From positions 1-64,000 of the forward strand of contig JAHLFE010000044.1 of the NCBI GenBank assembly GCA_018884035.1: a stretch of 64,000 nucleotides of DNA, read 5' to 3'. Below, piece by piece: positions 36,218 to 44,489 of this stretch. The notes beneath the pieces are model-generated. The model did not search any database. It saw only the letters and a list, made by a program, of their open reading frames with translations, and was not told the DNA's origin. Origin of the DNA: Candidatus Anaerobiospirillum pullicola. GTDB lineage: Bacteria > Pseudomonadota > Gammaproteobacteria > Enterobacterales > Succinivibrionaceae. Numbering within the stretch: the stretch's first letter is position 1; every line of letters starts with the position of its first letter. Both the position numbers and the translations under genes were made by a program.

Positions 36218-38452
36218 ATGAGCGAGAACTTCAATCCCCTGAAGCGTTTCTCTTACAAAGAGCAAGTGTCGCGTGCCATCACTTGGGGCCACTACTTTAT
36301 CTTTATCAATATCCTGCTCGCCTGCTTGCTCGGCTTTAGCTACGTCTACGCCGCCCCTCCTACCACCAGTTTCTTAAGCTTCTTTTACCTCATCGTCTCG
36401 TGGCTCGGCCATATGAGCTTTTTGACGGTGGTGGTCTACCTCGTTATCTTCTTCCCGCTCGCCTTTATCGGTAACTTTAGGTATTACCGCGTCCTGTGCG
36501 TGTGCATAGCCGTTATCATGCACACCATCTTGCTCTTTGACATCAAAATCTACCTCCTCGTCAAAGTGCACCTCAGTATGACCGCCATCAACCTCATTGT
36601 GCGGGAACTGGACTTCGATACCGGCCTTAATTACAACTTCCTTTTTATTGCCGTCCCGATCTTAATCGCCCTTGAATGCGTCTTTGCCAAAATCACCACG
36701 CACTCGCTTTATCGGGCCCACCATCCTTACTTTGTGCGCACGGTGCTGATCATTGTCTGCTCCTGCTTTGTGACCTCCCATGTGCTGCACATTTGGGCTG
36801 ATGCCACTAAGTACGAGCGTATCACCCTCTTACGCTCGACCTTTCCTGCGCACTATCCAATGACGGCGCGCTCGTTTTTAAGTAGTCATGGTTGGCTTAA
36901 CGAAAAGCAGCTCATGGCTAGCGATGGCTTGGGTGCGGAGTACATCAATTACCCTCTTACCAACTTAGAGATCGACCCGCATTTTGTAAATGAGCGTCCG
37001 GCCAATGTGCTCCTTATTACGCTCAATGGCCTCTCCTATAGCAACTTAAGCAAGGAGACCACGCCGCAGCTTTTAGCGTTTAAGGAGCAGGTGCAGAGCT
37101 TTGATTCGCACTACCTCTTATATAAGGAGGAGCTCAATAACGTCTTTGCTATGACGTATGGCCTGCCACTGCAGTATCGTCAGGGCTTATTTGCAGGGCA
37201 AATGGTGCCAGTGACGCTGGAGGAGATGTTTAAGCAGGACTATGTCAGCCGCGTCATTGTCAGTGCTTTAAAGCGCACGCCGCAATCGGTGCAGCCATCG
37301 CTGCAGGGCATGAGCGTCAGTGATGTGGCTATGCAGGCAGCGGCCTATCAGACGGATACAGCGGTAGCGTCAGCTGTAGACGATGCTAAGGATACTAAGA
37401 CGGATACTAATACGGCCAATGGTACAGCGCCAGAGGCCGTAACGACCTCGACTAATGAGAGCAGCGCAGATGCTGCGGATGCTGCCTTTGCAAGTGAGAG
37501 CAGCTCTCCAGCCTTAGGAGCAAAGGATACTACTGCTACTGTTACTGCTACCATGACCACGGCCTCTACGCCTAAGGAGCAGGCGGTGGTTAATGCCGCC
37601 TGGCTGGAAGCGCAAACGCAGTTTGATCACGCCGATCAGGAAACACTGCGCCGCTACTTTAGCCTGCTGGTGCAAAACTCCGGTCTGCGCAGCATGCAAT
37701 TTGGCCATGTGCACAATGTCCATGAGGTTTTTGCTCAAGCGCTACAACAAATCCGCGAGTACCGCTTACGGGAGCAACGTCCTTACGCCCTCTCGCTGGT
37801 GATTAATGATTTGCGCGACTTTGATAGCAGTGTGCAAGCTCTGCTGCAATCGCCACAGGGACAAAAGCTGCAAGCGGCTATGGATGAGGATTTAACCAGT
37901 ACGGTTAACCCTCTGATGCAGTCACTGCTCTACTATGAGCTCTCTTTAGAGGATGTTGATCAGGCCTTTGGTAAGTTCATGACGCAGTTACGCTCCCAAG
38001 GCTTGTTAGACCATACGCTGGTTATCGTCACCGCCGCCGAGGGCAATAAGCTCTTAGCCCGTGAGCCCCAGATCTTTGATCGTGAGGTGCAGCATGTGCC
38101 TTTAATGGTGCTCTGGCCACAGGAGGTGCACCAAAAGCCAATGGTGGGCTCAGAAGTGCACAACTTAAGCTCACCACAGGATTTGAGCGCCACGATTGCG
38201 CGTGAGATCCTGCACGTCACAACCAGTGTGGGCAACTTTAGTTTAGGCGCCTCCTTAAAGGAGTTACCAGACCGTCCTTATGTGGCTGTAGATGGCGTCG
38301 ATGAGCTGATTCTGGTAGGCACAGAGAACAACATTATCTACTCTATGGATGGCTCGTCCTACATTGAGAATAATGGGGAGCGCTTACCGGTGCGACCTAA
38401 TCTCGAGAACCTCATTGAGGCCACGCGCGACTTAAACCGCTTCCTGCGCTAA
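36218..38452 (+). CDS. yejM: Inner-membrane LPS-synthesis regulator YejM/LapC (PbgA)
   Basis: Senses LPS at the inner membrane and, by antagonising LapB, controls LpxC degradation. It has 744 aa against 586 in E. coli. Five transmembrane segments lie within about residues 1-195 (KEQVSRAITWGHYFIFINILL onward), then the family's IWADATKYERITLLRSTFPAHYPMTAR linker, then a sulfatase-fold periplasmic domain. NVLLITLNGLSYSNL replaces the metal-binding sequence of true hydrolases, consistent with the non-catalytic family. An Ala/Thr/Asp-rich insert occupies about 375-458. ATG at 36218 follows GAGGCAGG; a GTG five codons earlier is less likely. It stands alone and not next to yejK or yejL. Confidence 0.9.
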   Translation: MSENFNPLKRFSYKEQVSRAITWGHYFIFINILLACLLGFSYVYAAPPTTSFLSFFYLIVSWLGHMSFLTVVVYLVIFFPLAFIGNFRYYRVLCVCIAVIMHTILLFDIKIYLLVKVHLSMTAINLIVRELDFDTGLNYNFLFIAVPILIALECVFAKITTHSLYRAHHPYFVRTVLIIVCSCFVTSHVLHIWADATKYERITLLRSTFPAHYPMTARSFLSSHGWLNEKQLMASDGLGAEYINYPLTNLEIDPHFVNERPANVLLITLNGLSYSNLSKETTPQLLAFKEQVQSFDSHYLLYKEELNNVFAMTYGLPLQYRQGLFAGQMVPVTLEEMFKQDYVSRVIVSALKRTPQSVQPSLQGMSVSDVAMQAAAYQTDTAVASAVDDAKDTKTDTNTANGTAPEAVTTSTNESSADAADAAFASESSSPALGAKDTTATVTATMTTASTPKEQAVVNAAWLEAQTQFDHADQETLRRYFSLLVQNSGLRSMQFGHVHNVHEVFAQALQQIREYRLREQRPYALSLVINDLRDFDSSVQALLQSPQGQKLQAAMDEDLTSTVNPLMQSLLYYELSLEDVDQAFGKFMTQLRSQGLLDHTLVIVTAAEGNKLLAREPQIFDREVQHVPLMVLWPQEVHQKPMVGSEVHNLSSPQDLSATIAREILHVTTSVGNFSLGASLKELPDRPYVAVDGVDELILVGTENNIIYSMDGSSYIENNGERLPVRPNLENLIEATRDLNRFLR

Positions 38453-38572
38453 GAAAGACTAAGACTTTCACCCAGCCACATGGTTGCACTCTGAGGCGCA
38501 GCCTATCCCTGATTTCATTTGCTTTTGACTTTGCAAGTGGGGTAAGCCCCACGTATTGCTTTTGAGAACAAG

Positions 38573-39403
38573 ATGATCGTTACGCAAGAAAATATCGAGC
38601 AGGTGTTTGCCACCTCGATGAGCAAGCCGCTGTTTTGCCTGTTTTACACTGATGACCCAACTTGCGACACGGCCAAGAACGCTCTGACCACAGCTATCAG
38701 TGACACCAATGAGTATGTGACCTTGGGCCTCTTTAACCTCAAAGAGGAAATTTGCCAAGGCGTGGCCTTGCAGCTTGGCCTCATGAACGCGCCTTCTTTA
38801 GTGGTGGTGGATAAGGGCCAGCCAGTGGCGATTGCTGAGGGCAACGACATCGTGGCCCACCTGCCAGAGCTGCTCAAGCAGTATCTGCCCTCTGAGGCGG
38901 AGACGCTGATGCGTGCTGCGCTGCAAGCTGAGGCGGCAGGTGACCTCAACACCGCTTGCTCTAAGGCAGCCGAGGCTTATGCGCAGGATGACAAAAACTT
39001 ACAGTTTAAGTTCATCTACGCTCGCATGCTCATTGCGCAGAAGAACACGGCTAAGGCGCATGAGCTCTTAGACAATCCTGGCCGCGAAGAGCAATCCATG
39101 CCTGAGTACCAGCAGCTGCTCTCAGCTCTGACCTTAGCTGAGCAGGCGCAGAACAGCCCAGAACTGTTAGAGCTGGCTCAGAAGTATGAGCAGGATCCAT
39201 CCGACGAGAATGCCGTGGCTTATGCGGTGGCGTTAGCGGATGCGGGCAAGAAGGAAGATGCCTTAGTGCTGCTGTTTGCTAAGCTCAAGGCCGACCTCAA
39301 TAAGGAAGAGGTGAAGAAGACATTCCTCGATATTCTGAGCACCATGGATGGTGACAAGTTGCAGAGTACTTATCGGCGCAAGCTTTATACGTTGCTGCAC
39401 TAA
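38573..39403 (+). CDS. cnoX: Thioredoxin-like co-chaperone CnoX/YbbN
   Basis: A 276-aa chaperedoxin, close to E. coli CnoX in length. It has an N-terminal thioredoxin fold (residues 1-105) without a CxxC: FYTDDPTCDTAK has a single cysteine at the active-site position. The TPR region follows (MRAALQAEAAGDLNTACSKAAEAY onward). The last residues STYRRKLYTLLH match the conserved CnoX C-terminus, which binds GroEL. It protects oxidised client proteins and hands them to GroEL or DnaK. No strong Shine-Dalgarno precedes the ATG (GAGAACAAG). Monocistronic between yejM and perM. Confidence 0.9.
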   Translation: MIVTQENIEQVFATSMSKPLFCLFYTDDPTCDTAKNALTTAISDTNEYVTLGLFNLKEEICQGVALQLGLMNAPSLVVVDKGQPVAIAEGNDIVAHLPELLKQYLPSEAETLMRAALQAEAAGDLNTACSKAAEAYAQDDKNLQFKFIYARMLIAQKNTAKAHELLDNPGREEQSMPEYQQLLSALTLAEQAQNSPELLELAQKYEQDPSDENAVAYAVALADAGKKEDALVLLFAKLKADLNKEEVKKTFLDILSTMDGDKLQSTYRRKLYTLLH

Positions 39404-39686
39404 GAGTGTCTGTAGGAGCGGCCTCGAGAGAGCGTATTAAAAGGATAGGCCCCTGCCGCTGCTAATAAGACGTGGCGGCTGGGGGTTGCTGTTACCTGAG
39501 TGGTGCGGTCTTGTGCGCTGCATTGTTAACAGCGCGGCAGCCATTTCCTTGCAAGTACAATGGACGCTGCAGCTCGTGCTCCCTTATTGATAAGGTCACG
39601 AGTAAGGGCACGAGTAAGAGAAAGAGCAAGCGTAAGGGCAAGGGCGGCGCCCCATAAGCCCAAGTTGGGCTTTGCTCTGGTGACTC

Positions 39687-41570
39687 TTAGATGCGCGTAG
39701 ATGGCTCGTGGTGGGACTCGTTGCTGGCGTCAGGAGAGGTGTTAGTAGTAACTGGCGCTTTATTGCGGCCTATTCTGCGGCGCGGTAGCTGCGGTGTGGT
39801 CTCAGAGTTTGGCCAGCGCACAATCAGGGTCTTGATAAACGTGGCTAGCGGAATGGCAAAGAACACACCCCAGAAGCCCCAGAGGTTACCAAAGATCAAG
39901 ATCGCCGCCAGAATGGAAAAGGCGTCCAGATTCATCGCCTTGGAAAAGAGCATTGGCGTCAGCACGTTACTGTCTAAGAGCTGAATAATGGTGTAAATCA
40001 CCAATACCCAGAGCAGGCCTGTACTAAAGCCAAACTGGAAGATAGCAACCAAGACTACAGGTACGGCAATGATCACCGCACCCACATACGGGATCACGAC
40101 TGAGAGACCCACACCCACACCTAAGAGCATGGCGTAGTTGACACCTAAGAGCATAAAGGCAAGGGTGTTGGCAATGGAGATGACAATGATGTGGATGATC
40201 TTGCCGCGAATATAGCCTGCAATCTGGCTATGTAGGCTTGGCCAGAACTCCTTCATCAGCACCTGATTGTTGGGCAAGAGAAAGGTCGCCGCATTGTGCT
40301 GTAAGCTCTTTTTGTTGTAGAGCATCAAAAAGGTAAAGATAGGCACAATGATGAGGTAGACTAGCCACGTAAAGGCGTTTACTACCGATGGCATCAGCTG
40401 CGTGCGCATCAGCGAGGCAATTTGATTGGTGGCGGCAATACGAGCATTGCGCACGTACTGCTCCAGCATCGGCATCGTCACCATGGATGGTATGGGCTCT
40501 GGCAGATTGACGACAAAGTCGTACACCTCTTGGGCGATGCGTAAGTCAAAGTCCGTAACTGTCAGAGTAAAGGTACCATCACCACCGCTAGGGTTTAGCG
40601 TGAGATTGCTAAGACGCAGCGCTGGGGTAACCACAGCGTGGTTGACGTTATGCGGATCGGCCAGTAGCTCTGGTCTTTGCAGCGATTGCTGAGTTAAAAC
40701 CTGCAGATACTCCTCATCCATAAAAGCCTGCTCGTCGCCTGCGGCAACTGCGATGTCCTCACTCTTGAGCGTGGCTACAGGCACATTTTCTTCAGAGGCA
40801 GACGCACTGGCAATGGTAGCAGGAGCTGCGCTTGCAGCGACCATAGGCGCCGCTGCTACAGGGGCAGCACTAAGAGTAGCACGGGTGGACGTTGTGGCTG
40901 TAGCAACATGAGGGGCAGTGGTAGCTGTAGCTGTAGCGGTGGAGATGGCAGCTGTAGTAGCAGGGGAAGCCGTGGTTGCTGTAGGGGGGGTAGCCGTCAG
41001 TGTAGCCCCAGCATTTGAGGTTGGAGCTGGTGTCGTCTCATATGGCGGCAGCATGATGCGCTGATATTGTGCTGTTGGGGCGGCGAGGCTGCGTGGCAGG
41101 GGCTGCAGCGTGGCAGTAGGAGTAGGCGTAGCCGTAGAGCTCGTGGTTGGGGTAGGGTGAGTAGCCTCTGAGGCAGAGCCGTGTGTAGAGGCAGCCGATG
41201 GGGTAGCGGCGGGGGGAGTGGTGGTAGTGTTTTTACCGTTATCGAGGCTAAAAGCGACAATGGAGTTATAGAACTCTGCACCCTGCTTAATCACATTTGG
41301 CACGATCAGCACCATGGTAAAGACGACCAAGGAGCAAAAGAGGATCATAACCACAATGGAGGCTAAGTGCCGTCCCATTTTGCAGGTGCGGCTTAAAGCC
41401 ACAACTGGCCAGTCAAGGCAAAAGGCGAGGCATAAGGCGACAACGAGCGGCCCCACCAACCACATAAAGTAGTAGACGGTAATAAAGGCCCCCAGCAGCA
41501 CCAGCGCAAACTCAATGGTGCCTGGCTGGGAGAAGTGGCGCTGATACCAGCGACGAAGCAGGTTTAGCAT
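39687..41570 (-). CDS. perM: AI-2E/PerM-family transporter with large loop insert
   Basis: A 627-aa inner-membrane protein; the family is usually near 350-370 aa. The first two or three hydrophobic segments lie within 20-95 and the rest in the C-terminal 300 residues (TWLVYLIIVPIFTFLML, LAFMLLGVNYAMLLGVGVGLSVVIPYVGAV, LLWVLVIYTIIQLLDSNVLTPMLF, AILIFGNLWGFWGVFFAIPLATF). VVIPYVGA is a family signature. About residues 112-280 are Ala/Thr/Pro-rich low complexity, placed in the family's extracytoplasmic loop. It is divergent from bepA, the same pairing as perM-bepA in E. coli. Transported substrate unknown. Confidence 0.88.
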   Translation of the reverse strand: MLNLLRRWYQRHFSQPGTIEFALVLLGAFITVYYFMWLVGPLVVALCLAFCLDWPVVALSRTCKMGRHLASIVVMILFCSLVVFTMVLIVPNVIKQGAEFYNSIVAFSLDNGKNTTTTPPAATPSAASTHGSASEATHPTPTTSSTATPTPTATLQPLPRSLAAPTAQYQRIMLPPYETTPAPTSNAGATLTATPPTATTASPATTAAISTATATATTAPHVATATTSTRATLSAAPVAAAPMVAASAAPATIASASASEENVPVATLKSEDIAVAAGDEQAFMDEEYLQVLTQQSLQRPELLADPHNVNHAVVTPALRLSNLTLNPSGGDGTFTLTVTDFDLRIAQEVYDFVVNLPEPIPSMVTMPMLEQYVRNARIAATNQIASLMRTQLMPSVVNAFTWLVYLIIVPIFTFLMLYNKKSLQHNAATFLLPNNQVLMKEFWPSLHSQIAGYIRGKIIHIIVISIANTLAFMLLGVNYAMLLGVGVGLSVVIPYVGAVIIAVPVVLVAIFQFGFSTGLLWVLVIYTIIQLLDSNVLTPMLFSKAMNLDAFSILAAILIFGNLWGFWGVFFAIPLATFIKTLIVRWPNSETTPQLPRRRIGRNKAPVTTNTSPDASNESHHEPSTRI

Positions 41571-42320
41571 GGCAAACTCGAAGCGAGGGACAGGGGAAAA
41601 GTGGCTTTAGATTGCAGACTGCCTCTCGTGAGCGCAGGTAGCAAGCGTCGCTGTGAGCTGACACTTACTGCAAGGGCGATAGCGACATGCTCGGGAAGTG
41701 GTGCTTAAGGAGCTGAGGCTTAAGATGACAGCTTTTGTTTAGGTAAGAATTATAGCAGCTGGCCATTTGCATATGTGAGGTGAGCCTAAGGCAGGCATAA
41801 GGGCATTTTGCTAAACTTAGGGGGCAAAGCCTCTGCTGCCAACGTGGAGTGAGTGCTTGAAGGAGCAACCTACACTGCTGTGGGCGTAGAGACGATGATT
41901 GCTGTGCTTACTGCAACTTATCATTACCAGCAAGCAGAGCCATGACCTTGAGCTCGCTGTTTACCACAGTGGCGTCTGCGTTGAGCGGGCACGTGCTCTT
42001 TATCTCAAGGCGTGGCTGCTAAGGCATAACGTTCTCATTGAGCTTTCTGGTAATAGTCAAGACCACAGCAGCAGTTGCTGCTGTGCAGCTTTACTGCTAG
42101 TAAGCAAGAGCGTAGATAGCTTGAAAGGTTCATATGTGAGCAGAGCTCACCCTAAGCAGGGTATTGCCCTGCCCTGCAGGGCGTGCCATGCCTCGCCCCT
42201 GCATCTACATCTGCATCTGCATTGCATCTGCAAGGGATCTTCAGTGCCTTGCGTTAGAGGCCGCAGGACACAAGCCTTTGAGGTTATTTACGTAGTATCC
42301 ACGCGCCGCTGGCTCCTGCT
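41571..42320. other. perM-bepA divergent intergenic region
   Basis: 750 bases with no supported gene. A CATCTGCATCTGCATTGCATCTG repeat lies near 42200-42233. A promoter for each gene is expected here but I could not place one with confidence. Confidence 0.4.
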
Positions 42321-43904
42321 ATGACTCTTACCCTGTCTTCTCTTATGTCATTTTTGCTTGCTGCTAAGCCGCGCACTGTGGCTACCCCTGTAGCAGCATC
42401 TTCTCGTAACTCCTCTAAGCGCTTACGCCGCTTGAGCTTATCTTGTGGTGGGGCCTTGCTTTTCAGCGCCGCCGCTATGCTGGTGACCCCATCAGCTACT
42501 GCCGCTGAATTCTACGATGACAGTAACATTCTCATCCCGCAAATGGGTACGGCTGGAGCCTTAGGCATCAGCGTCCAGCGTGAAAAGGCCATTGGCGATT
42601 TCTTTTTACGTACCGCCCGCGCCAATCTGCCGGTGATCGACGACCCTGTACTTAATGAGTACGTGACCTCCTTAGGCAACAGATTGCTGTCTCATGCGGA
42701 CAATGTGCAATTTCCTTTTGACTTTTTTGTAGTCAAAAACAACGACCTCAATGCCTCGGCCTTTTTAGGCGGTAAGGTCGTGATCAACACCGGACTCTTT
42801 AACTACGCTTCCACTGAGGATGAGTTTGCTTCGGTGCTGGCGCACGAAATTTCGCACGTGACGCAGCGTCACATCGCGCGCTTTGTAGAAAAGATGACCA
42901 TGGCCAACCGTCTCTCGACAGCGGGTGTGGTCGGTTCCATTGTCATGGCGATCTTAAACCCAGCAGTGGGCTTAGCTGCCATGTCGACCACCATGGGCGC
43001 TTCCATGCAAAGCGGTATTAACTTTACGCGTGACAACGAGTACGAAGCCGATCGCATTGGTATCACCCTGCTTTATCGCGCGGGCTTAAACCCTCAAGGT
43101 ATGGTGGACATGTTCCGCTACTTAAACTCGCAGCAGGGCAATATCAACCCTGCCTTTACGCTCCTTATTGACCACCCTTTGTCTGATGTGCGTATGGCCG
43201 AGGCGCAAAATCGCGTCGCCCAATTTGAGCATCGTCCTGATTCGACCAACCCTGACTATCAGTATGCACGGGCGCGCGTGGCGGTACGCTACACCATGCC
43301 TGATGATGAAAAGTCCTTACGAGACTTTAAGCAGGGCTTAAAGCACAATGCCCGTGGCTATACGGAGTACTACCAAAATTATGCGCTGGCTTTGGTGTGC
43401 TACGAGCTTAAGGAATACGATGAGGCGGCGGGCTATTTACGGCGCTTACCACAGTCGCAGCAGAGCAATCTCTTTGTGCTCGATCTTTTTACAGACATCG
43501 ATATCGCCCGTGGCCAACCTCAGCAGGCGGTAGCGCGTTTACAGCCTTTTTATAAGCGCACGCCGCGCAATCAGGTGATTGTGGCTAACTTAGCATCGGC
43601 ATATAACGAGAACATGCAGTACTCGCGCGCCCGTGATCTCTTAGTGGGCTATTTGCGTTATAAGCCAAAGGATGTGCTGGCGCTTAACCTGTTAGCGACA
43701 ACCTACACGAAGCTGAAGAATCAGTGTGATACCTTACAGACGCGTGGTGAGGTGTATGCGCTGTCTGCGGCCTATCCTCAGGCTATGGGCATGTTTAATC
43801 AAGCTCTGCAGACGTGCACCGAGATGCTGACGCGTGAGCGGATTAAGGCTCGTGTCAGTGAGCTGGTGACGCAGCGCTCTTTTGATGAGAGCCTCTTGCG
43901 CTAA
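42321..43904 (+). CDS. bepA: Periplasmic M48 metalloprotease BepA (YfgC) with TPRs
   Basis: Periplasmic chaperone and protease that assists LptD assembly and degrades stalled BAM substrates. It has 527 aa; the E. coli protein has 487. A basic N-region and hydrophobic stretch (GGALLFSAAAMLV) end in TPSATAA-E, a signal peptide around residue 62. The peptidase domain has HEISH (H175, E176, H179) and the downstream EYEADRIG glutamate. From about 315 the C-terminal half forms TPRs. The exact start is uncertain: the extended N-terminus lacks a clear Shine-Dalgarno and later ATGs are possible. Divergent from perM. Confidence 0.92.
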   Translation: MTLTLSSLMSFLLAAKPRTVATPVAASSRNSSKRLRRLSLSCGGALLFSAAAMLVTPSATAAEFYDDSNILIPQMGTAGALGISVQREKAIGDFFLRTARANLPVIDDPVLNEYVTSLGNRLLSHADNVQFPFDFFVVKNNDLNASAFLGGKVVINTGLFNYASTEDEFASVLAHEISHVTQRHIARFVEKMTMANRLSTAGVVGSIVMAILNPAVGLAAMSTTMGASMQSGINFTRDNEYEADRIGITLLYRAGLNPQGMVDMFRYLNSQQGNINPAFTLLIDHPLSDVRMAEAQNRVAQFEHRPDSTNPDYQYARARVAVRYTMPDDEKSLRDFKQGLKHNARGYTEYYQNYALALVCYELKEYDEAAGYLRRLPQSQQSNLFVLDLFTDIDIARGQPQQAVARLQPFYKRTPRNQVIVANLASAYNENMQYSRARDLLVGYLRYKPKDVLALNLLATTYTKLKNQCDTLQTRGEVYALSAAYPQAMGMFNQALQTCTEMLTRERIKARVSELVTQRSFDESLLR

Positions 43905-43910
43905 GATGAG

Positions 43911-43960
43911 CAAGGATAAGCAAGGATAAGCAAGGATAAGCAAGGATAAGCAAGGCGAAG
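43911..43960 (+). repeat. 10-bp tandem repeat after bepA
   Basis: Four perfect copies of CAAGGATAAG (43911-43950) and a fifth degenerate one, starting 6 bases after the bepA stop codon. Confidence 0.9.
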
Positions 43961-44489
43961 CTCGCTCAGGATAGCGGATAACCCGTGGTAGCCTTCTTAT
44001 CTTAGGTGTGCGGCGCGTTGATTTCAGATGCACTGTCTTAGGCCGAGCTCAGCTGCGTCATCCATATGGCTACAGAACCATACCCGCGAAACTAAGAGCT
44101 GACAGCTCAACTCAGAGCGTCAGCAACTCATCCCTAAGGGTGATTAAGATGCGCCAAACCAGCTTGTAAGCGCTATAGCTGCCACTTACAGCACTCATCC
44201 CTAAAGAGCATGGAAGCACACCAAGAGCACCATAAAGCTAGGGGGGGCTTAAGTTTGCTGGTATGCTACAGAACCCTTATGGTGGTGCTTTCCTTGGGAG
44301 AGGCGAATGTATATCATCCATGTATATCATCATGGGACAAAAGGTGTGCACCGCTCGCGTAAGTTATGATGTGTTAAGGGCTGTTAGATGAACGCTGCCT
44401 GTAAACGCGCTGGTGTCTACTAAGCAGCAGCAGCAGCTGCTGCTGTTGTGTGGGGGTGTTCAGGTTTTGCTTGTGGAGAGAGGAACTGC
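43961..44489. other. Intergenic region with dispersed repeats
   Basis: Contains copy B of the 47-bp repeat (44219-44265) and two copies of an ACTCATCCCTAA string (near 44126 and 44190). No gene seen. Confidence 0.5.
44219..44265 (+). repeat. Dispersed 47-bp intergenic repeat, copy B
   Basis: Matches 2354-2400 at 41 of 47 positions, same orientation. Confidence 0.6.

Noticed and set aside
43911-43960. CRISPR-like array
   Set aside because: The 10-bp units are directly adjacent with no spacers, and no cas genes are present.
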